DNA of 64,000 nt from Taxillus chinensis (Eukaryota > Streptophyta > Magnoliopsida > Santalales > Loranthaceae), in NCBI GenBank assembly GCA_023512835.1, contig CM042092.1:45778400-45842399 (forward strand). Reading direction: 5' to 3'. Of the stretch, positions 44,570 to 57,809 are shown one piece after another. Below the pieces are notes generated by a model that searched no databases, was not told the origin of the DNA, and worked only from the letters and a program-made list of their open reading frames with translations. Positions within the stretch are counted from its first letter, which is position 1. Each line of letters opens with the position of its first letter. A program made the position numbers and the translations under genes.

Positions 44570-46605
44570 TGTAGGTCCCAAAGTGAGTTTAGAGGGGGGG
44601 TGAATAGACTTTCTTCGTGTGTGACTATGATGAAAGCTAGACTGTTAGCTGGTTTTGGATTCCTCTACAGATGACTATGATGGAAGTATTTATGGAGAAG
44701 ATGACAGTAGTATTGTGAGGATAACGTGAGTGATGATGAACTATCAGACAAAACTGAGATAAGAGTAAATGCTCTTTTCTCAACAGATCTCAGTTATGAA
44801 AGAGATGGTTTATGATAGATCGAAGTGTGGAAAACAAACAACACAGAGATTAAGACTTAATGCAAGTGCTAGATCTTTGATGAACAAAAGGTTCTTGAGT
44901 AATCAGATGGATTGCTCTCCTGTTCTTGATTCACCGCGGCGCACAGCACTTCTCAATCTTCTCTCAAAGTCTCTCTCTCTCTATCGTTGGAACTCTTTCT
45001 CTTTGTTGGTTCTTCAAAGGATTATTTATTTCAAGTGTGTCAGAACCACCTTCTTGTGTTCTGTGTGTTTCCTTCTTTTGAGAGAGAGAGGTTAAACTCT
45101 TGATTTTGTCGTTAAGTGCATGAGAGATATATTTTTAAGATTAAAGTGCTCGTGCGTCATGATGTCCATCCTGACAGACTGACTTCCCGCCACTAAAAAT
45201 GTGGAATGTCAGGGGATGGGTTGATCTGCTTTGATTTGCAGATCAGATGCTCATACTGCGTATTTGGCATGCAGTCGATCTTGGCCGTTCATCCGTGGGT
45301 GATAGTTGGCAGCAATTAATGTGTCATTAATGCGCTCAACTGCTCAGGACGGCGCAGACTTGCAGTACAAACCCTAGCTGACAATATCACTAAGTGGCTG
45401 TGTTTAGGGTTGTAAGTCTGCCTCGGAGGTAGATGCATCGTAGGTTCAGTGACTCGAAGATTTCAGTTAGAACCTGTCGGAAGTTGCGAAATTTTGCTTC
45501 AGGCTTTATAGTGTTTTTGCGAGTCTATGACTCATATCTTCGAGTCAACGCTAGAGTTTAGGATGGATTAGCCTTTTGTGTCACTCCGTTAACTAAAGTC
45601 TACGACTCTGCGAGTCTGTGACTCTTCGAATAATTGCTTAGAGTGACTTCTTCGAGTTCGTCTAATCTACCTGTTATTATAGCTACGAGTCTACGACCCT
45701 AGTTCTGCGGGTTTATGACCTTCGGGTCTCTCAGTTTACTATATTTGACTAAGTGGTTCTGAAAATCTTTGACTCTACGAGTCTTAAACTTCGCTTTTCT
45801 TACTTAGTCTTTAATAGAGGCTCATAAACTGAGTTTCTGTATGGCTACGACCCTTCAGCTACAACTCTCAGCCATCAATCTCCGAGTCTGAAAGTGTGGC
45901 AATTTCTTTATAGTGACTGTCCCTTAAGTCTACGAGTCTACGACTCTACGACCCTTGAGTTACAGTTTCATTTGTTTACCAGTCTTTATAGCATTGACTC
46001 TTCGACCTTCAAATCTACGAGTCTACGGGTCCAGTGTTCTTAACAGTGTTCGAAGGCTTCGACTCTACGACTTTCAATCTACAAGTCTACGAGTCCGGTT
46101 TTCTTAACACTGTTCGAAGGCTTCGACTCTGCAACTTTCGATCTACGAGTCTACGAGTCCTGTTTTCTTAACAGTGTTCTAAGGCTTCGACTCTACGACT
46201 CTACGAGTCTTCGAGTCTAGTGGTAGTTTAAGTTCTGTTAATTGACTTAAGTATTTTTGGGGACTCTACAGTTCTACGGGCTGCGAGTCTATGAGTCTAC
46301 GAGTCATTTAGTTTTGGTTACTGTTCTTAAGAATTCTTCAACTCTACGAGCCTCCGAACTTATTGACGCTTGCAGTAACGCTCTCTTTTGCGTACTATGA
46401 CTCTACGACCTTCGACCTTGGATCTACGAGTCACAATGTTCTGTCATTGTTTCGCTTTGAGTCTCCAGACCCTACGAGTCTGCGAGCCTCCTGCCAATCA
46501 TGTTCTGTGACAGTTGTACTTCTACGAACTACGACTCTTCGACCCTACGATCTTCGGTTCTTCGAGTCTCCAGACGCAGCTTCATCAAATCCTGTGTTTC
46601 CAATA
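44570..46605 (-). mobile_element. Solo A-type LTR in element D
   Basis: On the plus strand it runs TGTAGGTCCCAAAG to GTGTTTCCAATA, flanked by GTGCT (44565-44569 and 46606-46610). The clean duplication proves the TA...CA ends of the family. The region 45400-46580 is packed with TCTACGAGTC and ACTCTACGAC variants, the complement of the motifs in A's 3' LTR. No internal sequence is attached. Confidence 0.92.
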
Positions 46606-47281
46606 GTGCTGAACGAGAGAGAAGTAGATTCCTTTGCGGTCTTGAAGTCAAGAAGATGGGAGGTACCACAACACCTCAAATCCAAGACATCAGACAAGAT
46701 ATATCGATGATTTGCAAAGAGAATCTGAACTTGAAGCTTCATAAAGATAAACTAAAACAACAGAAGACTCAACAGGTTGAAATTAGTACGGATATGAGAT
46801 AAATACAGAAAATGCAACATAATCCGAACTAATGAAAAATTACAAAACTTATGCATAAACAAAGTGAAAGCGAGAAACATACATACAAGTTAAGGATCAT
46901 TTTACTGAAATCAATGCATATGACAAATAAGCAACACATAAGTTCATATAGATTAACATAGCGAAACCTTCATGCTGAAAGACGTAGCTAAGATTAATTA
47001 AATCTATATGATTTATCCAACGGAAGATTCATGAGTGATAATGGATTAAAGAACACATGTCAGGAATAATCAATTGATTTTCATACATAAGATGCACAGT
47101 TGAAGAAACAAAAACATTCAATCATGCCATAATTCCGATTCAACAATGCATGTTTAGTCAGATCCGAAAGTGAGAGTTTATAAGGTTGAGCATCCGAGAC
47201 ATATCAGGGGGTCATTATATAATTAATAAAAGAAGCCATTGCTCCCCCTTAGATCATGCGATCCCCTCGAGAAAGACTCCC
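46606..47281 (-). other. Spacer of element D between ORF3 and pol, left part
   Basis: Non-coding, matching B's spacer (about 18750-19390) in reverse. It contains a reversed polypurine tract (CTCCCCCTTAG, about 47251-47261). The sequence AAAGACTCCC at the right end is the left half of the site where the Tekay/TRIM composite inserted. Confidence 0.7.
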
Positions 47282-49357
47282 TGTCACGCCCCGGATTTCC
47301 GACCCACAGAAACCGGTTAGTGAATCCCCATGCCCGCACCCGAAGGGACAAGGGGTTGGTGAGAACACCGAGAAAGGGACCTTAGCATGGGTGCCGTCCC
47401 TAAACCATATCACACATATACTAAAATCTCATTTCAAAGCACACATACATACATGTTCTTTCCCCCACGGGGTCACCACATAGTTTTTTTTAATACAACA
47501 AAATAAACAGACACACACAAGGTCTTCACCTCTGGTGAACCTCCTAGCTCCTATAAGCACCTGAAACAAACAAAAACAAACACAACAGGAGGGGTGAGCA
47601 ACCACAGCTCAGTAGGAATTATGTTTCCCCGACCCATCCCAACTCATAAACTAGTGTATGCATGTGCTCGTGTAATGCTACATATACATATATATCACCA
47701 ACTCAATCATGTACACATATTGAAATGAAAGAAAACCTCTCAGGTAATCCCAAACATTGCCTCTTAGGCACACAGTACTGCCCCTCGGGCACAGTAGTGC
47801 CTCTCAGGCACAATATTACCTCTCAGGCACAATAGCCTCTCAAGCTCTGAACAAATCTCACCTCCCAGGTCCTCAACAGTAGCCTCTCAGGCTTATCAAA
47901 ATAGCCTCGCATGCCCACATGACCACTTGAGTTCACAACTCTATCCTTATGTCTTGACCAAGAGAGAGGATTCTCGTAGAAGCTATTTTCTTGAAATAAA
48001 AAATCCCGGCATTGGCTCCCCATAGCATAACTAAGATAATCTGATTTTTGGGGATTTTTTCTGAGGGGTCTAAACTCTACTTTCCAAAAAGTCACCACTA
48101 CGAACTTTTGAAGATTTCTGGGATTTTACACTAAATCCCATTTTTCACATTTTGAAGGAGTGGGAATTAATTTTTCTAGTATTTTTCTTTGAATCCAAAT
48201 GGGGGGGGGGGGGGTATTTCCTTATTTACATTGTAACTTAAGTATAAAGGTGGAGAGGCATAAAGGTTTACAATGTAAATGGTTCATTCCAGTCAAACTG
48301 TTTTTCGAATCTGCCAGTGAAACTATATTTTCGAATCTGCCTTCACTATATTTCGAATCTCTTTTCGGACTGCCTTCGACCCTCAACCTACACTCGAACT
48401 ACCTTCGAAGTACCCATGAACTGCCTTCGAAACTCCCTTCGAAGCACCTTCGAACCTTCGAAACGATACTCGAAAACTGCACATTCGACACTCGAAATTA
48501 CACTACATCGAACCTACCTTCGAACCTTCGAAACTGCACATTCGAAATTTTCAATTTCCAGTCGATCTCATCGGCTGTTCTTCTCAGTTCACGACAGTTA
48601 CTGTTCATCATCATTTTTCACCTGTTTCTCGTCTGGATTCAACCTAGAAACCTCCAGACCTTTTGAAATCTCATAAAACTCATACCTAATAATATATATT
48701 AGGTTTTAAATCACGTCTTACCACTCAAAACACATTATGCATGCAAATAACAAGATTTAACCCAAAATTGGTTTTTCCCCAAAACTTAGGGTTCATCCAA
48801 ATTCCACGAATTTGGGGTTAATTCGCATGGTTTAGCTACTCTAGCAAGTAGAATCAACAAATAAGAATGAGAATAACGAATCCCTACCTCGACTTTGGCC
48901 GATTTGAGCTCCGGATCGTCAATTCCTCTTTTCCCCTTCTCTTTCTCTCTCCTCTTATCTTTCTCTCTCTAGAAAGGCAAGCACGTAAGACACTTAGGGA
49001 TTTGAGTTCTTCACTGCCCTATTTATACTTTCCCACATTTAATTCATTAAAATATCAAAATTACCCTCACAGGGTCCCGACTCCAAATCGAGCCCAATTA
49101 CTGTCAAAATGCTCCGTTTAACGAGTACATCACTGTATTGAGGTTTGTTTTTCCCAAATAAGCCCTTGAATACAAAGTCACCTGACCATACTACAAAAAT
49201 CCCAAAATTAGCTTTTCGGGGCTCCGACTCCAAATCGAGCCCACTCACAGTCAAAACTCTCTATTCGACGAATACATCGTCGTACTGATATTCACATCCT
49301 TCGATGTGCATTCCATCACATGGCTTTCTCCCAGAACCCCAAACACAGGTCCTTACA
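47282..49357 (-). repeat. 3' LTR of the minus-strand Tekay element
   Basis: It begins TGTCACGCCCCGG and ends GGTCCTTACA, the same ends as the Tekay LTRs at 10828 and 12496, but it is longer (2076 bp) and clearly a different subfamily. It holds repeated CCTCTCAGGCAC motifs (47755-47890) and repeated CTTCGAA motifs (48360-48560). Confidence 0.87.
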
Positions 49358-49964
49358 TCCTCTCCCCCTTAAAAGCTTTTTGTCCCCGAAAAGAAACAAA
49401 AGAGCCAAACAACAACACAAAGTTACACTCAAACTCAACAAATCCATCGCAAAACCCAAACTCACTCACAAACATGCCACACAGCTCATAGCTCACAACA
49501 AGCCGAAACAGGCACAAACAACCCCACAAGAAAGTCACAACTCACAAAGACACTTACCTATCCAATACATGTTTAACCAAATAGATCACATATATTCAAC
49601 ACCACAAAGCCATATTCAACACCACAAAACCACATATCACATATCACCTCATATCACATATCACATATGTGAAAAATCACATATCACCTCATATCACATA
49701 TCGCATATGTGAAACCAAACAAAACACAAAATAACGGCATATCTCACATGTGCACAAACCCACCTAAACGAACGCAAGAATAACACATAAACAATAAACA
49801 ATAAACACACGAAGCACATTATATACCTAATAAACACGAAAACACAAACCTAAGAAACACACCATACACATAAGAAACAAGAACCCACATATCTCATATG
49901 TGCATAATACCACGTCACATAAGACAGAGTACATACCATATAAGGCTTTCGCCACCTCCCTCCC

Positions 49965-51094
49965 TCAAGATTGTTCGTCCTCGAACAACTCGGGGTAATG
50001 CTCCCGCATTTCCGCCACACGTTCCCATGTCTCCTCCTCCATGCCACCGTGTCTCCACAAGACACGAACCAAAGGGATAGCTTTGCCTCGCAAAAGCTTT
50101 TCCCGCCTGTCCACGACTCGAACAGGAACCTTAACAACAGAGATATCATCAGCAATATCCAGATCACCCCAATCAATCACATGAGCTGGGTCTGGATGAT
50201 ATTTGCGCAACTGCGACATGTGGAACACATTGTGCACCCTGCTCAATCGTGGCGGAAGAGCTAATCGATACGCCACAGGACCAACTCAGTCCAGAATCTC
50301 AAAAGGGCCAATAAATCTCGGCGATAGTTTGGAACCCTTCCCAAACCGTCGATGTCCTTTCCTCGGGGACACACGGAGGAATACATGATCGCCAATTGAA
50401 AACTCTAAAGGCCTACGCCTCTGATCCGCATAGGATTTCTGCCTACTCTGGGCTGTCAAAAGACACTGACGGATCATTTTCACCTTCTCGGTGGCCTCCT
50501 GGACCAGCTGTGGTACCAAGAGAGTGGCCTCGCCCACCTCAGTCCAACACAATGGAGACCAACAAGGCCTCCCATACAATGCCTCAAATGGTGCCATCCC
50601 AATGGACACCTGATAGCTGTTGTTGTAAGCAAACTCTACCAATGGTAGGTGAGTGGCCCACGAACCCCCAACATCCAACACACATGCTCACAGCATATCC
50701 TCCAAGGTCTGGATCGTCCTCTCAGACTGACCATCCGTCTCAGGATGAAAAGCTGTACTCAAGTTTAGTTTTGTCCCCAAAGCCTCCTGCAAACTTGCCC
50801 AAAAGCGGGATGTAAACCTCGCATCCCTATCCGATACAATAGATGAGGGCACCCCATGCAACCTCACGATCTCACTAATATACAGCTGGCTCAAAGCCCC
50901 AATAGGATCCTCCTCCCCGAGGTAGGTGGAAGTCCTGTCAGAAAATCCATCGTAATGTGATCCCATTTCCACTCTGCCACTGCTAAGGGCTGCAACATAC
51001 CCACTGGACGCTGGTGCTCTGCCTTTACCTGTTGGCAGGTAAGGCATGCAGAAACAAACTCTGCCACATCCCTCTTCATCCTAGGCCACCAAAA
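49965..51094 (-). pseudogene. pol: gypsy integrase with chromodomain, 5'-truncated
   Basis: Reading leftward, the [15 protein letters not shown] and [12 protein letters not shown] part of the zinc-binding region comes first (about 51000-51094), then [27 protein letters not shown], the [15 protein letters not shown] core, FEALYGRPCWSP, and HNVFHMSQLRKYHPDP. The last 104 codons include an intact chromodomain-like tail (KAIPLVRVLWRHGGMEEETWER, here in two parts, then HYPELFEDEQS). Stops and frameshifts occur near 50685 and 50950. Protease, RT and RNase H are missing. It is the better-preserved relative of the fragment at 9734-10530. Confidence 0.84.
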
Positions 51095-51501
51095 ATGTCC
51101 CACATCGGCTGGGGAGGAGAACGAAGCAGGCTACTTAGGTGGCTGTGGAAACCTCTCCTAGCACGAGGCCTTTTGGGGGCAGAGGGCCTACTAAAAACAA
51201 AAGCGTGCGAACGAGGCCCAAAGCGGACAATATCGGGCTACGGGTGGGCTAGGCTGTTACAGATGGTATCAGAGCCAGGGCCCGGGTCGGTGTGCCAGCG
51301 AGGATGCTGGGCACTCCGAGGGGGGGTGGATGTAATGTCCCACATCGGCTGGGGAGGAGAACGAAGCAGACTACTTAGGTGGCTGTGGAAACCTCTCCTA
51401 GCACGAGGCCTTTTGGGGGCCGAGGGCCTACTAAAAACAAAACCGTGCGGGCGAGGCCCAAAGCGGACAATATCGGGCTACGGGTGGGCTGGGCTGTTAC
51501 A
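51095..51501 (+). mobile_element. TRIM (terminal-repeat retrotransposon in miniature)
   Basis: Two LTRs (51095-51261 and 51331-51501) frame a 69-bp interior. LTR 2 starts TGTAATGTCCCACATCGG and ends GGGCTGTTACA. LTR 1 lacks the first four bases at its junction with the Tekay element and otherwise differs at about six positions. The interior has a primer-binding site TGGTATCAGAGCC (51264-51276) and a polypurine tract GAGGGGGGGTGGA (about 51318-51330). It has no coding capacity and no 5S-RNA-like box, so it is not a Cassandra element. Confidence 0.88.
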
Positions 51502-52042
51502 CTCCCCCTCAGATAGACAGCCAGGAAAGAGGTCACGACATATATGGGGTATTACTTGGGTAATTGATAAAGCATTTTCTCCCCCTTAGACCATGCGATC
51601 CTCTCAATGGATGTTTCTTGGTTAACATTTAGATCTTGAGAAATTTCCGTCTATCCTTGATAAACTCCACTCAAAAAGCTAATCAGACTGCAACAGTGAA
51701 TTTATCCACCAAGCATTGCGAGCTAACCCATTTCATTTCTTCAACCGAGCATGTTAGTAATTCAAACAATATAAAAATTTATTAGACCTGTGGTGAGAGA
51801 TGAAAGTAGGAATCATGAAATCCTAAGGAGGTTTAGTCATATATCGTTAATTATGTTAGCGTAAGCAACTTCAGTCTGGAGATGCAAACATCCTTCCATT
51901 TTGACTTATGTGAGAATTATCAAAAACATGATGCATGACAAGAGTAAGAATAATTAGCAGGAAGTACAGTAAGTGTCAATCACTCATCATGAAACACGAT
52001 GCATGTTCTGAAGGATATACTGCTAGATTAATAAATTAGAAG
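51502..52042 (-). other. Spacer of element D between pol and ORF3, right part
   Basis: It begins with the reversed polypurine tract CTCCCCCTCAG, which continues the site broken at 47281. A second reversed tract, CTCCCCCTTAGACC, lies at about 51580-51593. No gene seen. Confidence 0.7.
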
Positions 52043-54053
52043 CTATGCAAAAAGGTCAAGCATACCTAACTTGGGGAGTAGTTCAAAGAATCTTGCATCA
52101 GGTAGGGGCTTTGTGAGTATGTCCATGAGTTGATCATCCGTAGCAACATGTTTGAGAGATATGTGCTTTTTGAGAACAAGATCGCGGATGAAGTGATACC
52201 TGACTTCAATATGCTTAGTCTTTGGGTGCATGACAAGATTATTGCTGATGGCAATGGCACTGGTATTATCATAGTAGAGTGGAACAGATGTCATGTTGAA
52301 ACCGTAGTCAGTAAGTTGACTTTGCATCTAGAGAAGCTGTGCGTAGCAACTCCCAGCAGCTATGTATTCCACCTCAGTAGTAGAGGTTGATACGGAATTC
52401 TGCTTCTTACTGAACCATGAGATCAGTCTATTTCCGAGGAACTGACAAGTACTATTGGTGCTCTTCCTGTCGATACGACACCTGGCAAAATCAGCATCAG
52501 AATATCTAGATAAAGAGAAGTTGGACACCTTTGGATACCAGAGTCCCAAATTCACTGTCCCTTTAAGGTACCATAATATCCGTTTGACATGTAGCATGTG
52601 TAACTCTTTAGGATCCGCATGATATCTTACACAAATACAAGTTACGAACATGATATCCGGGCAACTTGCTATAAAATACAACAATGATCCTATCATACCT
52701 CTGTATTCACTCACATTTACTAATTCTCCACTTAGATCAAGATCTAGCTTGGCACTAACTGGCATGGGAGTCTTCATGGGAGTTGAATTTTGCATACCAA
52801 ACTTCTTGATTAAGTCCTGTGTGTACTTAGCTTGGTTGATGAAGATTCCTTCCTTCATTTGTTTGACTTCTATTCCAAGAAAGTAGAATAGTCCTCTCAT
52901 CATGCTCATTTTAAATTTGCCAGTCATCAACTTCGCAAACTCTTCACATAGCTTCGAATTTGATGATCTGAAAATGATATCAACCACATAGATTTGCATG
53001 ATCAGGGAGTGTCCCTTCTCTTTCCGTAGGAATAATGTGGTGTCAATCTTCCCTTTTCTGAAGTTTTGAGCAAGTAAGAATTTTAACAATGTGTCATACC
53101 AGGCCCTTGGAGCTTGCTTTAATCCATACAAAGCTTTCCATAATTTGTACACCATATGTTCAGCCTTGTGTTCAATGAATCTGGGAGGTTGTTCAACATA
53201 CACCTCCTCTTGAAGACCTCCATTTAGAAAAGCGCTCTTGACGTCCATTTGATAAACTGTGAAGTTTTCATATGATGCATACGCGAGGAACATTCTGATT
53301 GCCTCAAGTCTGGCTATTGGAGCGAAGGTTTCGTCATAGTCAATGCCTTCTTCTTGACAATATCCTTGGGCTACCAGTCGAGCTTTGTTCTGGATTACTA
53401 TTCCATCTGTATCAAGTTTATTCCGAAACACCCATTTAACTCCAATGACTTGTTGCGACTTTGGCCTTGGTACAAGTGTCCACACTTCATTCCTCTTGAA
53501 CTGATTAAGCTCTTCTTGCATAGCATCTATCCAATTGGAAACTTGAAGAGCTTCATCCACCACCTTTAGATCTATTTGTGATAGACAACATGAATAGAGG
53601 CACAAATTTGAGGTGGCTGCCCTTGTTCTTACACAAACAGTAGGATCACCAATCACTTGATCTGATGGGTGGTTTCGAGTCTACCTATAATTCTGTGCTT
53701 GTAGTGGTGAGTATTCAATGACTTGAAGCTCTGCCAGGTTGGGTGGTTCAGGTACATCTGCTGGTTGAGCTTCTTTCAGGCCAGATATATCTGTATGATG
53801 AACAGGTCCAGAAGTACTTTGAGGTTCTTCGGCACTGGGACTTTCAGTATTAATTGATCTGGAAGGACTTGAAGGTTCTCTGGTGTTTTGGATTTCCGTA
53901 TCAATTGATCCGTAATTGAGTGGAAGTCCTGATCCGATTCTTCGAAAGCATCATCAGTAGCATTTCTTCTTGCTTCACTGGTGCTTTGTGATTGAACTGG
54001 GAATAGTCAATCGTGTCTCTTTGATCCTGCACATTTGGATTTGAAGTTCCTAT
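52043..54053 (-). pseudogene. pol: pol of element D: linker, reverse transcriptase and RNase H, broken
   Basis: From 53656 to 52331 it is one open frame of 442 codons: [50 protein letters not shown] and, in RNase [21 protein letters not shown]. The RT active site reads YVVD instead of YVDD (Val at 52982-52984), so a catalytic Asp is lost. A stop at 52328-52330 replaces a Trp codon; the remaining 94 codons run to GMLDLFA at 52043. The linker between integrase and RT (53657-54053) is degraded and is cut by element E. Integrase would lie beyond E. Confidence 0.84.
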
Positions 54054-54989
54054 TGTTGGTCCCTGGGAGCCTAGAGGGGGGTGAATAAGCTCTTATTGAA
54101 AACACTTTTTGCACTCTTTGACACTACACTTATCTGGTTAAGAGATAGAATCAATGCGGAAGATAACCAGATAGTGGAAGTATTTTGCTTTATTATCAAT
54201 GGATAAGTACAACAAAATAGAAGCAGATTAAAGCTAGTAAATCCTTTAGATCTACTACAAGACTCTCTTACACACTGTTTACAAAATGCCTCACACACTA
54301 GCCTCTATGATCTCAATGAGCTCTAGTACACTTATTTCAAGCTCACGAATGATCAACACCTTCAACTTACTTTTTAATGTACAGGCTTTACAGTATATAT
54401 AACACATCCTTGAAAGACAGTCTTGAAACTTGTTATTCCGGACTATGTGCACATTGACTGTTTCTAGGAATTCTCCCTGCCTTTAATGCTGCGGATGTGG
54501 AGCTCAATGTCTTGGGTTTGCAAAACATAAATGCGTTTGTGAGTTCCCAAGTTCAATCAAAGTTGTGTTTACACATCCAGATGATCGACGTGTAAGATGA
54601 TTTAGGTTCTTAACAAGTTTGTCTTACATTGGGAAGCAGTGAGCTATTGACTTTGAATGCGAACAGATAAGTTGAAGCAGCATCTTCTCAATCCGGTGTA
54701 AGGTTCCTTACTCCGTGTTAACTAAGCTCGGATCCTTACTCCGTGTTAGTGATTGCTTACTCCGTATTAATGGGAAGGTTAGAGTGCTTACTCCGCATCA
54801 ACACTTTCTTTCTCCGTGAGAGTTCCTTACTCCGCGTGAGTTAAAGGATTGGATGGCTTACTCCGTATCAGCACATCCTTACTCCGTATGAGTAACAGGT
54901 TCAGATTCCTTACTCCCCAACTAGTTCCCTTAGTCTGTGCGAATAAAGACTCGGGTCCTTATTCCGCACAAGTCATTCCTTACTCTGCA

Positions 54990-57777
54990 CACTACAAGAA
55001 ATCAGGCCTTTAGTAAGACATAAAATGTGTTACCATAGGATACCGTAACACTTTTTGGGGTGTTAGGTCTGCTTGGCTTATGGAATGTTTCCCATTTTTC
55101 AATAACACTTTTTAGTGTGTTACAATTTTATGTTACGGTAGATCATACAGTATGATATTTTTTGTGTTACGAAAAGTGACCGAGATACCATAAGCTAAGC
55201 AGACCTAACACACCAAAAAGGCTTACGATAAATGACACAAAAATATAACAAACCTTCTCAAATGCTTTAAATTATTGATTACAATTTTCCAGTACTTTTA
55301 TAGTTCAAAAACTACCAATATTCAACAAAACAAACCATCGAAAATATTATTAATATATCTTCACATTGAGAAATAGTGCTATGAAATGTTACAATCCAAA
55401 ATAACTAATTTGTTCAAAATATTTTACAAACCACAATATAAAATACAAAAATGTCTCAAAACAAAATCCTAAATGCCATCTTCATTCCATGCCATAAAAA
55501 ATTATCACAAATCCATTACTCTGCAAGAAAAAACCAACAATAGGTCTATCAGTATTATTACATATCTATATCATTAATTTAATTTACAAATTGATTGAGT
55601 AGTTACCTTATAAATAAACAAAGCAACACCAGTTCTTTTCTTTCTTTCACATTTTCCTTTCCTTGGTTACAAATTTCCAAAGATTCAATGGAATCATAAT
55701 ATAAAAAGGAAGGCTAAACTCTATAAATAATGCTTGTAGATCCATGAAGGCACATATCTCTGCAGCAAAACTTTATAGTCATGAAAAAACAAAAAAAACA
55801 AATTAAAGTGAATAATAACAAAGACAAAGGGTGAGCAAAAAACTATAAAAATTGAATGAAGCTTGGAATGAGATTTGGTCAATAATAACCCAAGCTTTCT
55901 CCTCTTACAGCTTTCCAGAAATAAAAACTTATTTGCTTTTCTATCTCATGAAAAATTACAGGATCGCACACCCTCTTAAGCCTGCAGGTACAAAAAATAA
56001 TCAATGAACTTATTAAAGTACCAATGTACAAGTATGCTCTTGGACCTTTATGGCATAAGCACAGATTCTAAAACATGCTTAGAATAAATAAATAAGTCTT
56101 TTATCAGAACAAGTTTAGGATTTGTTGCATTGCTAAGGGTTTGACAAATCAGATCTCAGCTTTTAAATTATTAATCTACTAAACAAAAGCTATATTGAAG
56201 AATTCTCAGGCCATAGTTCTAATATTAGAACTGATATTGAAGAGATGTCTAAACATTACTGGATGTTTGACCTGTAATTTATGTATATCATATTCTTTAG
56301 GATTTTATTAAACCCATAAAATATCTTAGCACAGAGGGAGGACAGATCACATGGCTTGGATTTCAAAGCCACTTTCTATTCTTCAACCTACACAAAACAC
56401 ATCAACTGTGTATATTCATTCTTCTGCATCATTAAACAAGCTTTTGAGGAAAATATGGTATATGAAATTGAAGTTAATTAATTTATTATTTACTTTAGGA
56501 ATTAAAAATTTTCTCGCATCCTCAATTATTATTCCATGAGCATACTAGTTTCTTCATTAATCATATAAAAACAAAACAATTGTACATTTGATAAAAAAAA
56601 CCAAACAATAAAATACATACCCCTTTATGGCCACTGCTGTTGACACAACTTCCCCGAGATGCTATCATAATACAAGCTCTGCAACACTAGAGCTATTGTG
56701 CTTATCGTGTAGAGCTGCTCAATTAACATATGAATTTCCACAATAAATAAACACGTACTACATGGTTTTAGTACACAAATCTCAAATCTATGCAGAATAT
56801 ATGAAAAATCAAAGCTGAGCTTAGCTCTTACCAAAGCTGTATAATATTGTGTTGGCAACTACAATTAGAGTTACACAAAGATGATTTAGGGTGAAGAAAT
56901 TTATTTATGCCCTGGAGAAACTTGTAATAAAAGTGCATATATGAATGGGGACAACTTTTTAGGGGGTCTGATTCTCAGACACTAAACAGAAAAATAGAGA
57001 AACTCTCATCATACTTTGCTCGAGAAGACAACCAACATATTGAAGATGTCCCTGCAATTTATGACCCATATTTTTGACTTAAAGGCAATTTTTGACGCAA
57101 TTCATGGAGCAATATTTGAAGATAAAATTAAGATACACAAATATATGTTTGTAAAACATAAAGAGGTCTACTTGAATGAGCATGTTGGGCTCGACAAACT
57201 AATTAGGTATCAAAATTTGGATGAACACAACCATCTTAAAAAATAATCAACAAATCAAACATAATAGAAACATTATTAGGAGGAGCACTGATATTGAAAT
57301 TAAGCACATTACCGGCTTCCAATGACTGCTCCTCAAGACCTCTATCAGTAGATGACATTTGTTCGCTCTCCATGTTTCTCTAACTTTAGATTCCCAATTA
57401 CCCAAACATCCTCAGTCACTCTGGCACCAAAAGCTGATGAGATTCTCTAGCTACAACTAGGTCTCGGTACAGGAGCCAGTAGGGGATTTCTAGTAACCCA
57501 ATTGCGGATCTAAGTGTTATAGCCCCAATATCAGTCACACATGGCATACCAGAGGATGACGTCACTGCAACATAAGGAAAGGTTGGGCTTGGAGGTGCAG
57601 GCAAAGTTGCCAACGTCCGATGGGGTGAGGAAGGAGAGGATGCAGATCTAGATGTGCTCTAGGAAGTTAGAAAATGATGGTGAAGGAAGAGTGTCGGGTG
57701 GGTCTGGCGGTTGGGGAAGAGAGATGGGTCGAGACACACAGCTCCAGCGGCTATGGAGGGCTGGGACATGGTATCGG

Positions 57778-57809
<32 letters not shown>

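Larger units (their letters stand above)
47282..51094 (-). mobile_element. Tekay/Del-type Ty3/gypsy element, 5'-truncated, fused to a TRIM
   Basis: Minus strand: 3' LTR (47282-49357), polypurine tract (reversed TCCTCTCCCCCTT, 49358-49370), about 600 bp of 3' untranslated sequence, then the end of pol (49965 to about 51094). The element stops inside the integrase zinc-binding region at a junction with the TRIM LTR. CTCCC lies left of the Tekay LTR (47277-47281) and right of the TRIM (51502-51506), so the target-site duplication brackets the pair. Confidence 0.85.

Noticed and set aside
48199..48676. Overlapping open frames of 119 and 155 codons in the Tekay LTR
   Set aside because: They arise from repeated CTTCGAA motifs within the LTR and show no domain.
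49320..49712. A 130-codon open frame in the Tekay 3' untranslated region
   Set aside because: Lys/Asn/His-rich low-complexity translation overlapping LTR end and polypurine tract, with no relative in the other Tekay copy.
51264..51276. Fragment of a methionine tRNA gene
   Set aside because: TGGTATCAGAGCC directly after an LTR is a primer-binding site; no cloverleaf is present.
51095..51501. Cassandra-type TRIM with a 5S RNA promoter
   Set aside because: No 5S RNA-like internal control boxes are visible in the 167-171-bp LTRs.
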